Shown piece after piece: positions 8,477 through 20,275 of a stretch of DNA of 60,326 nucleotides. Within the stretch, counting starts at the first letter, position 1. Each line of letters opens with the position of its first letter. Source of the DNA: an uncultured Clostridia bacterium (GTDB taxonomy: Bacteria > Bacillota > Clostridia > TANB77 > CAG-508); contig CANQJH010000006.1 of the NCBI GenBank assembly GCA_947624195.1, positions 1-60,326 of the forward strand, written 5' to 3'. Below the pieces are notes generated by a model that saw nothing but the letters and a program-made list of their open reading frames with translations, had not been told where the DNA came from and did no database searches. Position numbers and translations under genes: made by a program.

Positions 8477-9619
8477 TTATAGTGTCATTAAAATTGCATC
8501 ATCTTTTCCTTCATAATATTTTTTTCTCATTCCTACTTCTTTAAAACCAAATTTTCTATAAAGTTTTATTGCTTTAGTATTGTGTCCATTAACTTCTAAA
8601 TTTATTTTTTTTACATCATTTTTTCTAATTATATAACTTAGCATATTAGACGCAATTCCTTGATTATATTTATCAAGTCTTACAACAATATTCATTATTT
8701 CCATTTCGTCAAGAATTGTTTTTGTTCCTACAAAGCCTACTATTTCATTATTTTGCTTTGCAACAATATATTGAGAATTTTTGCAGTCTTCTTCTAAAGT
8801 TTTGTAATTCCATGAATTAGGAAATTTATCATAATCTAACTTAATTTTTTCTAAGTCAAGAGGTGATAATTCCAAGATAGTAATTTTGTCATCTTCACCT
8901 TCTTTCTGTCTTTGAGCTTGTGGCTTTCTTAAATATAGTGGAAATAGTGAGTTAGAGTCACCATAGTCTCCTATGTCGTATTTTTCTTTAGCTGCCAGTC
9001 CAATTGCCTCAGCCATTGTTGGCAAATCATATACATATTCATAATATACTGTATCTTTTCCTTGAGCCTGTTGCTTTGAAAATTTAGCATTAAGAAGGGG
9101 ATTTAGATTTTCTTCAAAATCATCTCCTACAATGTATAAAGGATTATCAAAATTAACATATTCTACTACATCTGATATATTCATTATTTCGGGATTTTTG
9201 TATAAAGATAAATTTCCATTTTGTACTCTGTAAACTGCACAATATACATTTTCATTTTTGGCATCTATTATGGAAAGTATCTTACAGTCTTTTCTACCTT
9301 TTTTGATTAATGCTCCATAGGCTAATGCTTTTAGAGAATCTACTCCTGCTATTGGTATATTTTTGGCGTCTGCAAAGGCTTTTACTGTGGCCATACCAAT
9401 TCTTATTCCAGTAAAAGAACCTGGCCCTCTTGAGCATGCTAAAAGGTCAATATCGTCCATAGTTAAATTAGCTTCTTCAAATAGGTCCTTAATCTTTGGC
9501 ATTAATGTTTGAGAGTGTTCTTTCTCTGATTTACTCGAAATTACTTTTAGAGTTTTAGCGTCTTCCAAAATAGCTACAGAACAAATCTCTCCTGATGTAT
9601 CTATTGCTAGAATTTTCAT
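8477..9619 (-). CDS. tsaB: Fused TsaB-RimI: t6A biosynthesis subunit with ribosomal-protein N-acetyltransferase domain
   Basis: Residues 1 to about 235 are TsaB/YeaZ, an ASKHA-fold pseudo-glycoprotease: KILAIDTSG at the start and GPGSFTGIRIG near 65. TsaB partners TsaD and TsaE in making N6-threonylcarbamoyladenosine at tRNA position 37. Residues about 240-380 are a GNAT acetyltransferase of the RimI type (NIVV, QGIASNML, NGHNTKAIKLYRKFGF). In many bacteria these are adjacent separate genes. I chose the ATG at 9619 because family members begin M-x-I-L-A-I-D-T; an upstream ATG at 9631 is possible but abuts the AGAAAGGA site. tsaE lies directly upstream. Confidence 0.93.
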   Translation of the reverse strand: MKILAIDTSGEICSVAILEDAKTLKVISSKSEKEHSQTLMPKIKDLFEEANLTMDDIDLLACSRGPGSFTGIRIGMATVKAFADAKNIPIAGVDSLKALAYGALIKKGRKDCKILSIIDAKNENVYCAVYRVQNGNLSLYKNPEIMNISDVVEYVNFDNPLYIVGDDFEENLNPLLNAKFSKQQAQGKDTVYYEYVYDLPTMAEAIGLAAKEKYDIGDYGDSNSLFPLYLRKPQAQRQKEGEDDKITILELSPLDLEKIKLDYDKFPNSWNYKTLEEDCKNSQYIVAKQNNEIVGFVGTKTILDEMEIMNIVVRLDKYNQGIASNMLSYIIRKNDVKKINLEVNGHNTKAIKLYRKFGFKEVGMRKKYYEGKDDAILMTL

Positions 9620-9682
9620 ATCAACTTTCATTCCTTTCTAAAGTAATACATAGATATGAAAGATTATTTTCTTTCACACTAC

Positions 9683-10144
9683 TTATTCTTTGTATTTAGC
9701 GAAATCCATATTTTCATACTTTGTACCAAATGTTTCTATTTTTAAGTTTCTCTGTTCTTCTTCTGCTCCTTTTTCAAACGTAATTTTTATATAATCATTT
9801 GGAAGAATATCTTCTATTAATTCTCCCCACTCGAAAATGCATATTCCTTTATTAAAGTATTCTTCTCCTCCTATATTTTCAAATTCATAAATATCTGCTA
9901 GTCTATATAAGTCAAAATGATATACATCTATTTTTTCATTATGGTATTCATTTACTATAGTAAATGTTGGACTTGAAATCTCATCTTGCAATCCAAAATG
10001 CATTAGTAGACCTTCTACAAACTTGGTCTTGCCTGCTCCTAATTCTCCTGATAATACTAAGACATCTCCTTTATTTAAATCTGCTGCTAAATTCTTGGCA
10101 AACATCTTTGTTTGTATTTCGCTAGTGCATATTACTTCTTGCAT
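9683..10144 (-). CDS. tsaE: tRNA threonylcarbamoyladenosine biosynthesis ATPase TsaE
   Basis: The 153-aa protein has the TsaE P-loop GELGAGKT (about 34-41), the SPTFTIVNEY motif, and the conserved HFDLYRL and IFEWGE segments. TsaE hydrolyses ATP to regenerate the TsaBD complex in tRNA t6A37 synthesis. AAAGGAG lies 8 nt upstream of the ATG. It precedes the tsaB-rimI gene, its usual partner, in the same operon, and follows the KAP NTPase gene by 28 bp. Confidence 0.96.
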   Translation of the reverse strand: MQEVICTSEIQTKMFAKNLAADLNKGDVLVLSGELGAGKTKFVEGLLMHFGLQDEISSPTFTIVNEYHNEKIDVYHFDLYRLADIYEFENIGGEEYFNKGICIFEWGELIEDILPNDYIKITFEKGAEEEQRNLKIETFGTKYENMDFAKYKE

Positions 10145-10172
10145 TATCCGTACTCCTTTTTATTTTTATATT

Positions 10173-12128
10173 TTATACATCATCTTCTTTTTTAGACATG
10201 TTAATTATAAAATCTATTGCTTTAGAGAATTCTTCCAATATAACGGTCTTTATTGTTGTTTGCTTATCTGAAACATAATCATCAATGATTTGTTTCAATT
10301 TATACATATTATCTTGTTCTTGTACTATAACAGCTTTATTTTTATTGGCTCTCGATACTAGCTTTTCTTTTATAATTACTATATCTTCATTGCTTGCACA
10401 AGATATTCTTTGGAAAACTGAGTATGGGTCACTATATTTAAATATTGGTATATCCATACACTCTTTATCAAATCTATCATAAAATATTTCCATTTTCATT
10501 GGTATGTTCTTGAATATATCTTCTGCCTTCTCCTTATACATCTTGTCTTTTAGTTGAGCATTTAACTCGTTAAACCTTTCTAATATTTCTTTCATATCAA
10601 AGCTATTGTCTTCTACATATATTGCATCAAGTTCTTCTTCTGGATTTTCACAATAACTTGAAGTTACTGAAGCTATATTTAATCCGTTTAAAAATATACT
10701 TTTTAAAGTTTCTTCGTCATATAAAATTAAATCTTTGTTTAAGAAATACATAAAATATGCATACATTTTTACTATATCTATCAAATCAATCTTGCCATTT
10801 TTAACTGTGTCTAGTACATCTTCAACTACTTTTGGGAATTCATCATCAGATATTTTCCAATATTCTTCAGTAAGCAATCTCTTGTATCCTGGAAGATTAC
10901 TTGTATCTATTGTGTTGATGATGTCTTCCATGTCTCTTTTAAAGATTTTCATGTCAAAAATTCTTGTTCTTACAAACAATTCTATAAATTTGAAAAATCT
11001 GTATTCACTTTTGAAATTGTAGTAATAGTTATTGTCAAATTCTTTTATATAGAATTGCCTATTGTCCATAAATACTCTTGAAGATACAACTATTGATTTG
11101 TATTCTTCGTTATCTTTTACATTAACAAATTTATCCTTAGTAATTTTTCCTGCTTTAATTTCAAAAGATATGGCTATAGTGAATATTAACATAGTTTGCA
11201 AAATTCTATTATTTGTATTTGGGTATGAAGTAGTAACCATATCAAATACTTTTTTGAAATCTGCTAATGCGTGTTTTAAAATTCTTAGATTTCGAGTTCC
11301 ACTTTTTTCAAATGTTGATGTAATTAGTCCAGTATTTGACTTTAAAAATCTTATTAGGTCAGGATACTTTTCATATCTCATTAATATTCCATTAATAATA
11401 TAAGCAAACTCTGGTCTATATTCAAAAGTTTCACCGATTAATTTTTCTTTGATTCTTTCATAGTCGTTTGCTTTATCGAAAACATCTTCTATTGTGTCTT
11501 TTATTTTTTCAACCATAGGCTTGTCTGTTGTAAGAAGTTTGCTTTCTTTATCTAACAGATAAGTTGCTATGAAAGTTTTCATTTCTATGTTGTTACTTTT
11601 TAGCTTTGTAGATAATTCTTTTTCATTACAAATTATTATAGTTTTTATATGGTCATGTTCTACGAAATTATTAATGTATCCTAAAATATCAATAACATCA
11701 ACATTTGCTCTTTCCAAATCATCAAAGCAAAGTACTTTGTCATCAGTTGAAAAGAAATTTGCATAGTCAATTTTATCTCCATTTTGAGTTACACCAAAGA
11801 AATTAGCCATATCTAATCCTGTTTTTGCATATTCAGGAATTGTAGTTTGTCCATTTGAATTCATATATTTTTTTAAGTTCTTGTCCATTAGCTGAGTAGT
11901 TTCAATAAATATCTTTTTGCTAATTTCCTCTAAATTAGAAATTCCATAAAGTGACATATATATGGTAGTAAGGCTCTTTCCATTTACTTGCATTGATTCT
12001 ATTTTGCTTCTTATTTTATTGTTCCAAAAATAAGTTTTACCACTGCCCCACTCACCATTTATCATAATAGCGTAATCTGTATAATCTGACCTAACATAGT
12101 CTAAAATGCTTTCTACTAAATCATCCAT
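10173..12128 (-). CDS. KAP family P-loop NTPase (651 aa)
   Basis: Walker A GEWGSGKT is at residues 25-32 and a Walker B-like LCFDDLERA at about 133-141. The following NNFVEHDHIKTIIICNE segment is typical of KAP NTPases, STAND-like ATPases named after Kidins220/ARMS and PifA. The C-terminal two thirds is helical with no recognised domain, and no transmembrane segment is visible although many KAP proteins have one. Members such as PifA mediate phage exclusion, so a defence role is possible but unproven. It sits 16 bp downstream of comFC and 28 bp upstream of tsaE, embedded in a housekeeping operon. Confidence 0.85.
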   Translation of the reverse strand: MDDLVESILDYVRSDYTDYAIMINGEWGSGKTYFWNNKIRSKIESMQVNGKSLTTIYMSLYGISNLEEISKKIFIETTQLMDKNLKKYMNSNGQTTIPEYAKTGLDMANFFGVTQNGDKIDYANFFSTDDKVLCFDDLERANVDVIDILGYINNFVEHDHIKTIIICNEKELSTKLKSNNIEMKTFIATYLLDKESKLLTTDKPMVEKIKDTIEDVFDKANDYERIKEKLIGETFEYRPEFAYIINGILMRYEKYPDLIRFLKSNTGLITSTFEKSGTRNLRILKHALADFKKVFDMVTTSYPNTNNRILQTMLIFTIAISFEIKAGKITKDKFVNVKDNEEYKSIVVSSRVFMDNRQFYIKEFDNNYYYNFKSEYRFFKFIELFVRTRIFDMKIFKRDMEDIINTIDTSNLPGYKRLLTEEYWKISDDEFPKVVEDVLDTVKNGKIDLIDIVKMYAYFMYFLNKDLILYDEETLKSIFLNGLNIASVTSSYCENPEEELDAIYVEDNSFDMKEILERFNELNAQLKDKMYKEKAEDIFKNIPMKMEIFYDRFDKECMDIPIFKYSDPYSVFQRISCASNEDIVIIKEKLVSRANKNKAVIVQEQDNMYKLKQIIDDYVSDKQTTIKTVILEEFSKAIDFIINMSKKEDDV

Positions 12129-12144
12129 TATTCTTTCCCTTTCT

Positions 12145-12804
12145 TCAGTCCATATAATCTTTTGCTAAAGCAACTATTCCAACTTCTAATGCTCCTGCTT
12201 GTAATAGCACTTTTTTACACTCACCAATAGTACTTCCTGTTGTATAAATATCATCAAATATTATTATTTTTTTACCTTTTATTAAATTTTTATTTTTTAC
12301 TTCATATATTCCCTTTACATCTTTAATTCTGTCTTTTACACTTTTTGTGCTTTGAGGTTTTATGTTTTTATTTTTTGTCAAAATATCTTTTATGTAGAGT
12401 AAACTAAGTTTATCTAAAGTTTTAACATTAGTCAAATTTTTGGCTAATTCTCTAGCAATTAAATCCGATTGATTATATCCTCTTTCATTAAATCTTTTTT
12501 TATGTAATGGAACTGATGTTATTATATCATAACATTTTACAAAATTACACAATTTTTTATTTTTTAATAAACTTTCTGCGAAAGTTTTATATAGATATGC
12601 TTTGTCATTAAATTTATACTTTATTATTAATTCTCTAATAATCCCTTCATATTGGTAAACAAAGAAAATATTTTCATGTTGTTCCTTTATTTCGAAGTTC
12701 TTTAATTTATTATAGCAATCATCACAAATATAACCGCCAAGTTTTCCACATATTCCGCACTGAATGGGGAAAATTAAATTAAGTATGTTTTCAAAAAAAT
12801 TCAA
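12145..12804 (-). CDS. comFC: ComFC-type phosphoribosyltransferase
   Basis: The 219-aa protein begins with a four-Cys zinc finger (CGICGKLGGYICDDC). A PRTase-fold domain follows, with SVPLHKKRFNERGYNQS and the PRPP loop IIIFDDIYTTGST. ComFC proteins take part in natural transformation, acting on internalised single-stranded DNA with ComFA. They are widespread in Firmicutes without proven competence. The start codon is TTG, placed by AAAGG 6 nt upstream. It follows recD2 by 31 bp. Confidence 0.93.
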   Translation of the reverse strand: MNFFENILNLIFPIQCGICGKLGGYICDDCYNKLKNFEIKEQHENIFFVYQYEGIIRELIIKYKFNDKAYLYKTFAESLLKNKKLCNFVKCYDIITSVPLHKKRFNERGYNQSDLIARELAKNLTNVKTLDKLSLLYIKDILTKNKNIKPQSTKSVKDRIKDVKGIYEVKNKNLIKGKKIIIFDDIYTTGSTIGECKKVLLQAGALEVGIVALAKDYMD

Positions 12805-12835
12805 TTTATGCCTTTCCTTTAGTGCCCCAATGTTC

Positions 12836-15028
12836 CTAAACCTCTTGCAACTTAAATTTTAACCCTGTATTTCTTTTTTTAGTGTTTACATTGTTTATCA
12901 TAAATTCTACAGAATATTTACTTCCAATTATCACTAATCTATTTTTTGCTCTAGTCATACCTGTATAAAGAAGATTCCTAGTAAGTAGCATTGGAGCTAC
13001 TTGCATAATAGGAAATACTACCTGATTAAATTCACTTCCTTGTGATTTATGTACTGTTATTGCATATGAGTGTTCTAGCTGTTCTAAATCCGGTGTTTCA
13101 TATATCGCAATTTTGTCATCGTCAAACTTTATTTTTACTTTTCCTTCTGAATTATCGATTTCAATAATTTGTCCCATTTCACCGTTAAATATTCCCGAAC
13201 CGATTTCCAATCCTTTTACCCAAGTCATATCATAATTATTTTTTGTTTGCATTATCTTATCGCCTTCTCTAAATACAATATCTCCAAATTTCTTTTCAGC
13301 TTTATAATCTTCATATGGGTTATATTTTTCTTGCAATAATTTATTTAATACTTTCGTTCCTAAATCACCTTTTTTTGTAGGAGTTATTATTTGCATATCA
13401 GATTCGTACATATCTAATATCATTTCTTGTACTTTTTTCTGGTTATTTTCTGGGATAAAGTCAAAATCATCTAATGTATCTTCTTCTTCATCTTTTTCTT
13501 CAAAAAAGTTAATACCGTCATTTACTTTATGTGAATTAACTATTATTTTGCTTTTTGCTGCTTGTCTAAAAATCTTGTTAAGTATAGTGTATGGTATTCT
13601 TTTTGATTCAATCAAATCTTTTAAAACACTGCCTGGTCCTACTGAAGGAAGCTGATCTATATCTCCAACTAAAACAAGTTTCGTTCCTTTAAATAGTCCC
13701 TTTAAAACATAATTCATCAAAAACATATCTACCATAGACATTTCATCTATAATAACAACATCTCCATCTATTGGAGTTACTTCCAAATCAGGATTTGGCT
13801 TATCATCTGAAAGCTTTCCTATTTCTAAAAGTCTATGTAAAGTTTTGGCTTCTTCTCCTGTAGCTTCTGTCATCCTTTTGGCTGCTCTTCCAGTTGGTGC
13901 ACATAAAACTACTTTCTTGCCTTCTTTTTTATACAAATCAATTATTGTTCTAATAATAGTAGTTTTTCCTGTTCCAGGACCTCCTGTTATAATTGCAACA
14001 TTATTTTCATTAATTTGTTCTATTGCTTCCTTTTGTTTTGCAGATAAATCTATATTGCTTACTTTTTTTATTTCTTTTTGAATATTATTTATCTTTTTTA
14101 TATTTTCTGCTTGTTCTATAGCAATTATTCTATTTGCGATATTCTTTTCTGTTTTATAGAAATCCATTAAGTATATCCAGTCTTGTAATCTCATTTCTGT
14201 TTTTCCATCTGTTGTTGACATTTCTTCTCTAGTCTCGACTGCAATTTGCTCTTTAGCTCTTAAATCTTTTATACCATCTATAACATCTTCTTCTGATATA
14301 CCCAAAAATTCTGTAACAAAGGTTATTAAATTGGCTTCTAATACACAAGAGTGTCCATTAATCGAAGCCAGATTAAGTGCATGCCTTATTCCGCTTCCTA
14401 TTCTTCTTAAATTATTTTTTTCGATGCCAATGCTCAAAGCCATTTTATCTATTTGTGTGAAGTCAACTCTAATGCTTAGCTCTCCTAAAATATATGGGTC
14501 TTCCTCTATCTTTTTTATGGTGTCTGCACCTAATTTTTTGTAAATAGCTTGTGCACTTGCAGCTTGTATGCCAAACTTCTCTAAGAAACCTACTATTTGC
14601 CATAGTTCCCAATTTTCAATAAAACTTTCTGATATCTCTATAGCTTTTGTTTTGGTTATACCTTTTATTTTTGTTAGCTCTTCAGGCTCGTTTCTTAAAA
14701 TTTCTATAGTAGCTTCACCAAATTTATTTAATATTTTCTTAGCAGTAGCAGGTCCTACTCCTTTTATAACTCCATTTGCCAAATATCTCTCTAAAGCTTC
14801 TTTGGTTTCAGGTATAATTTTTTCAAATGTATCAACCTTAAATTGCTCTCCATACTCTGGATGTGTTACGAACTTTCCAGTTACTTTAAGGCTGTCACCT
14901 TTGTTTACAAACGGCAAATAGCCGACAATTACAGTGTCGGCATTTCCCATATAAAACGATGCTATACAATAGCCATTGGTTTCATTTTTATAAATTATAT
15001 CTTCTACTTCGCCAGTTAATTCCTCCAT
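12836..15028 (-). CDS. recD2: ATP-dependent 5'-3' DNA helicase RecD2
   Basis: The 730-aa protein has the RecD2 layout. An N-terminal OB-like region and helix-hairpin-helix repeats (GVIKGVGPATAKKI, LTKIKGITKTKA) are followed by a superfamily 1B helicase core with Walker A GGPGTGKTT near 345, the DEMSMVD motif, a Q/GDIDQLPSVGPG motif, and a C-terminal SH3-like/UvrD_C region ending in VHKSQGSE. RecD2 acts in replication restart and repair independently of RecBC. It heads the recD2-comFC-KAP-tsaE-tsaB run. Confidence 0.96.
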   Translation of the reverse strand: MEELTGEVEDIIYKNETNGYCIASFYMGNADTVIVGYLPFVNKGDSLKVTGKFVTHPEYGEQFKVDTFEKIIPETKEALERYLANGVIKGVGPATAKKILNKFGEATIEILRNEPEELTKIKGITKTKAIEISESFIENWELWQIVGFLEKFGIQAASAQAIYKKLGADTIKKIEEDPYILGELSIRVDFTQIDKMALSIGIEKNNLRRIGSGIRHALNLASINGHSCVLEANLITFVTEFLGISEEDVIDGIKDLRAKEQIAVETREEMSTTDGKTEMRLQDWIYLMDFYKTEKNIANRIIAIEQAENIKKINNIQKEIKKVSNIDLSAKQKEAIEQINENNVAIITGGPGTGKTTIIRTIIDLYKKEGKKVVLCAPTGRAAKRMTEATGEEAKTLHRLLEIGKLSDDKPNPDLEVTPIDGDVVIIDEMSMVDMFLMNYVLKGLFKGTKLVLVGDIDQLPSVGPGSVLKDLIESKRIPYTILNKIFRQAAKSKIIVNSHKVNDGINFFEEKDEEEDTLDDFDFIPENNQKKVQEMILDMYESDMQIITPTKKGDLGTKVLNKLLQEKYNPYEDYKAEKKFGDIVFREGDKIMQTKNNYDMTWVKGLEIGSGIFNGEMGQIIEIDNSEGKVKIKFDDDKIAIYETPDLEQLEHSYAITVHKSQGSEFNQVVFPIMQVAPMLLTRNLLYTGMTRAKNRLVIIGSKYSVEFMINNVNTKKRNTGLKFKLQEV

Positions 15029-15082
15029 TAAGTTCTGTGTTTCCTTTTCTTATTGTTTTCATGCTCATTAAGAATTAGATTA

Positions 15083-16717
<1,635 letters not shown>

Positions 16718-16725
16718 TTATCCTT

Positions 16726-16751
16726 ATATAATATTTTTATAAATATTATAT
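16726..16751 (-). promoter_or_regulatory. Hairpin between the distal Shine-Dalgarno and start codon of groEL
   Basis: ATATAATATT pairs with AATATTATAT (10-bp stem, 6-nt loop) between GGAGAAAGG (16755-16763) and the ATG at 16714. Looping it out reduces the distance from 40 to 14 nt. Unlike the other examples here, a weaker second site (AAGGA, 16721-16725) also lies close to the start. Confidence 0.5.
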
Positions 16752-16841
16752 TTACCTTTCTCCATTAATTTTTTAGGTTTAATGGTACCCTTATATGTTT
16801 GCAATTTTTTTATTTTAATGAAAATTTTTATTTTCATCAGA

Positions 16842-17126
<285 letters not shown>

Positions 17127-17199
17127 TTATCCTCCTTATTTTTAATTTTACCTTTTATACTTAGTTTGTCATTATATAATTTATGCAATAAAAAAATTA

Positions 17200-17226
17200 T
17201 TAGCACTCACTTATAACGACTGCTAA
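17200..17226 (-). promoter_or_regulatory. CIRCE operator (HrcA-binding site) of groESL
   Basis: TTAGCACTC, a 9-nt spacer and GACTGCTAA match the CIRCE consensus (TTAGCACTC-N9-GAGTGCTAA) with one mismatch in the second arm. It lies upstream of groES, next to a possible TATAAT -10 on the minus strand (17176-17171). HrcA should bind it and repress groESL until heat or other protein-damage stress. Confidence 0.95.
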
Positions 17227-17345
17227 TAATTTATATCTTTTTACGGTAAATGTCAATAGAAATTGAACATTTTCACATAATTTTCACAATATTTTATTCA
17301 TCCTTTTATAATTTATTGTAAATTTTTTACTTACAAGTTTGTCAA

Positions 17346-18959
17346 TTATCTATGTCTTCTTTCATATGCTTTTTTTACAAATTCGGCAAAAAGTGGTGCA
17401 GGTCTATCAGGTCTAGATTTAAATTCTGGATGGAATTGACCTCCTATGTAAAATGGGTGATCTTTTAATTCTACCATTTCTACTAGGGTTTTATCAGGCG
17501 AGGTTCCTACTATCTTAAGTCCTGCTTTTTCCATTTTTTCTCTATATTTATTATTATATTCATATCTATGTCTATGTCTTTCTGAAATAAGGTTTCGTCC
17601 ATAGATTCTACGTGCATAACTTCCATATTTTAAGCAACATGGATATGCTCCTAATCTCATCGTTCCACCTTTTTCATCAATATCTTCTTGCTCTGCCATA
17701 ATATGTATAACTGGATTTAAGCAATCTTTATCAAATTCTTCAGATGTAGCATTTCTTAATTTAAGGACATTTTTTGCAAATTCTATAACAGCTATTTGCA
17801 TACCTAAACATATACCCAAAAAAGGAACTTTATTTTCCCTACAGTATTTTGCGGTTAATACCATACCGTAGATTCCTCTATTTCCAAATCCTCCAGGAAT
17901 TACGACACCATCCAATTTGCTTAATTTTCCTCTTACGTTTCTAGTTTTAAGTTCTTCACTATCTATGTACTTTATTGAAACTTTTACTTTATTAGCAAAT
18001 CCTCCATGTTTAATGCTTTCAGCTACTGATAGATATGAATCCTCCAGCTTGGTGTACTTTCCTACTATTCCTATTGTAATAGTTTCATTGCTGGCATTTA
18101 TTTTTTTTATATTGTTTACCATTTTAATCCAGTTTTTGTTTTTCTCTTTATTATTCTTTAGTTGTAACTTATTACATATGGCTACAGCTAAACCGTTTTG
18201 TTCTAGCATAAGAGGAATCTCATACAAATTATCTACTGTGGAATTTTCTATAACATTTTCTTTTTTTACATTACAATATAAAGCAATCTTTTCCTTTATG
18301 TTTTCTGGTATAGGCTTATCTGTTCTTGCTACTAATATATCTGCTTTAATTCCAAGTGACTGTAATTCCTTTACAGAGTGTTGTGTTGGCTTTGATTTTA
18401 ATTCATTAGAACCACTTATATATGGTAAAAGTGTAACATGAACAAAAGCACATCTATTGTCTTCATTTTCTTGCCCTATTTGTCTAATAGCCTCTATCAT
18501 TGGTCCACTTTCAATGTCTCCAACAGTTCCCCCTATTTCGGTAATTACAATGTCTGCACCTGACTCTTCAAAGCTATATATTTTTTCTTTAATTGCATCA
18601 GTAATATGAGGAATAACTTGTACTGTTTTGCCTAAATAATCTCCTCTTCTTTCTTTTTCTATAACTTCTTTATATATTTTTCCACTGGTTATGCTTGAAT
18701 TTGCTGTTAAACTTTCATCTGTAAATCTCTCATAATGTCCTAAATCCAAATCAGTTTCTGCTCCATCATCTGTTACAAATACTTCTCCATGTTCGTATGG
18801 ACTCATTGTTCCTGGATCTACATTTATATATGGATCTAATTTTTGATTAACAACCTTATATCCTCTATTTTTCAATAATCTTCCCAATGATGCTGCAGTT
18901 ATTCCTTTTCCAAGACCTGATACAACTCCCCCTGTTATAAATATGTACTTTGTTTCCAT
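17346..18959 (-). CDS. pyrG: CTP synthase
   Basis: The 537-aa protein has the N-terminal amidoligase domain ([18 protein letters not shown], then [17 protein letters not shown]) and a C-terminal class I glutamine amidotransferase domain. The latter has the oxyanion motif GGFGNRG, the nucleophile elbow [10 protein letters not shown] and the catalytic HPE in [12 protein letters not shown]. It converts UTP to CTP with glutamine as nitrogen donor. AGGAGG lies 9 nt before the ATG. The flanking intergenic spaces suggest it is transcribed alone. Confidence 0.98.
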   Translation of the reverse strand: METKYIFITGGVVSGLGKGITAASLGRLLKNRGYKVVNQKLDPYINVDPGTMSPYEHGEVFVTDDGAETDLDLGHYERFTDESLTANSSITSGKIYKEVIEKERRGDYLGKTVQVIPHITDAIKEKIYSFEESGADIVITEIGGTVGDIESGPMIEAIRQIGQENEDNRCAFVHVTLLPYISGSNELKSKPTQHSVKELQSLGIKADILVARTDKPIPENIKEKIALYCNVKKENVIENSTVDNLYEIPLMLEQNGLAVAICNKLQLKNNKEKNKNWIKMVNNIKKINASNETITIGIVGKYTKLEDSYLSVAESIKHGGFANKVKVSIKYIDSEELKTRNVRGKLSKLDGVVIPGGFGNRGIYGMVLTAKYCRENKVPFLGICLGMQIAVIEFAKNVLKLRNATSEEFDKDCLNPVIHIMAEQEDIDEKGGTMRLGAYPCCLKYGSYARRIYGRNLISERHRHRYEYNNKYREKMEKAGLKIVGTSPDKTLVEMVELKDHPFYIGGQFHPEFKSRPDRPAPLFAEFVKKAYERRHR

Positions 18960-19072
18960 TTAACATAATCCTCCTCTTGATTATAATCCCTATCTTGTTT
19001 AATAAAAAACTACTTATCATTTGATTATTTTGAAAAATTTTTTTCTATTGTGCTTTTAATAAACAAAAAGAA

Positions 19073-19100
19073 GACTAAAAAAAGCGTTTTTTTTTTAGTC
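19073..19100 (-). terminator. Intrinsic terminator downstream of the coiled-coil gene
   Basis: GACTAAAAAAA pairs with TTTTTTTTTTAGTC around a GCG loop. The flanks AAAAAGAA and TCCTTTTTCTT extend the A/T-rich context. It lies 13 bp after the stop of the gene at 19113-19550 and would end the operon coming from mutL/miaA/sepF or its last segment. Confidence 0.6.
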
Positions 19101-19112
19101 TCCTTTTTCTTT

Positions 19113-19550
19113 TTATTTAAGTTCTTTTCTATTTTGATCTATTTCCTTAAGTACAGATTCTAAAGATTTAGACAATGATTTTAGTATTCCGTCAGCATAA
19201 TCTCTAGCGCCACCAGTAATTTGTCTTGCATTTTCATTGGCTGCAGACATTATTTGATTCTTTTGCTCATAGGCTTTTTTGGTAATTTCGTGTTCATCTA
19301 TCATTGAAATTATTCTATTTTCTGCCTCTTTAACAACGTCATCAGCTTCTTTTTTAGCCTCTGCAAGGATTCTCTCTCTTTCTTCTTTTACCCATTTTGC
19401 TTGTTTTAATTCATCTGGTAGCTTGAGTCTAATTTCTTTAATCAAATCTAGTATCTCTTCCTGGCTAACAATACATTTGTCAGATAAAGGCACTTTTTTG
19501 CTATTTTCTATTAAGTCCTCTAATGATTCCAATAATGTAAAGATTTCCAT
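19113..19550 (-). CDS. Coiled-coil protein, ATP-synthase-subunit-like (145 aa)
   Basis: The protein is almost entirely charged helix: an N-terminal LESLEDLIENSKKVPLS segment, then a long heptad region with AKKEADDVVKEAENRII, resembling the stalk helices of V/F-type ATPase subunits E or b. Similar proteins occur beside rsmD in Clostridia and are usually annotated only as ATPase. It begins 1 bp after the rsmD stop and has a good GAGGAG site. An actual ATPase role is unlikely; a structural or division-linked role fits the neighbours divIVA and sepF. Confidence 0.75.
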   Translation of the reverse strand: MEIFTLLESLEDLIENSKKVPLSDKCIVSQEEILDLIKEIRLKLPDELKQAKWVKEERERILAEAKKEADDVVKEAENRIISMIDEHEITKKAYEQKNQIMSAANENARQITGGARDYADGILKSLSKSLESVLKEIDQNRKELK

Positions 19551-19551
19551 A

Positions 19552-20106
19552 TCAGTTCTCCTCTTTTATAAATATCAAATTTACTCTTCCATATTTTCTC
19601 TTATCTACTATTCTTATGTTTTTTAAATTCTCTAAGCCTCTTTCGTCTCTACATATTTCATCTGTTTCGATAATCATTATTCCATCTTTATTTAAAATGC
19701 CTTTTTCTATTATTATTTTTACACTTTCTACTGACAAATTATCCTTATAAGGTGGATCTATGAAAATAATATCTACTTTTTCTTTTATTTCATTTAAGCA
19801 TTGTTTAAAATCTTTATTAAATATAATTGACTTTTCTAGTAATTTAGTTTTTTCTAAATTTTGTTTTATCATATTTATTGCATGCTTATTTTTATCACAG
19901 AAATATGCTTTTTTGGCGCCTCTACTAATTGCTTCTATTCCTAACGCTCCACTTCCAGCAAATAAATCTAGAACAACCGTATCTTTAATAGCATTTTGCA
20001 ATATATTAAACAACGATTCTTTAACTCTGTCAAGAGTTGGTCTTGTTAATTCACTATCAATAGAACTTAGTCTACTGCCTCTCGCGCTACCACTAATTAC
20101 TCTCAT
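19552..20106 (-). CDS. rsmD: 16S rRNA m2G966 methyltransferase RsmD
   Basis: The 184-aa Rossmann methyltransferase begins MRVISGSARG. It has the SAM-binding LDLFAGSGALGIEA (about 44-57) and the catalytic IDPPY motif (about 117-121), as in RsmD. It methylates G966 of 16S rRNA during 30S assembly. It is followed immediately by the coiled-coil gene and preceded by divIVA, separated by a strong hairpin terminator at 20217-20251. Confidence 0.95.
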   Translation of the reverse strand: MRVISGSARGSRLSSIDSELTRPTLDRVKESLFNILQNAIKDTVVLDLFAGSGALGIEAISRGAKKAYFCDKNKHAINMIKQNLEKTKLLEKSIIFNKDFKQCLNEIKEKVDIIFIDPPYKDNLSVESVKIIIEKGILNKDGIMIIETDEICRDERGLENLKNIRIVDKRKYGRVNLIFIKEEN

Positions 20107-20216
20107 AATCCTATTTTATCCCTATTTTGCTAATTGTCAATAGCCAAAATTAAATTGTAATAATTCCTTAACGTATATGTAATACAGTTATTTTATCATA
20201 CTTTTTTAATAAAATA

Positions 20217-20251
20217 AAGAGATAAATGCTATTTTTTTGCATTTATCTCTT
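20217..20251 (-). terminator. Intrinsic terminator downstream of divIVA
   Basis: AAGAGATAAATGC and GCATTTATCTCTT form a perfect 13-bp stem with a 9-nt loop. T-rich sequence follows on both strands. On the minus strand it ends the sepF-divIVA transcript before rsmD. Confidence 0.75.
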
Positions 20252-20275
20252 ATTTTTATTACAAAAATGTAATTT

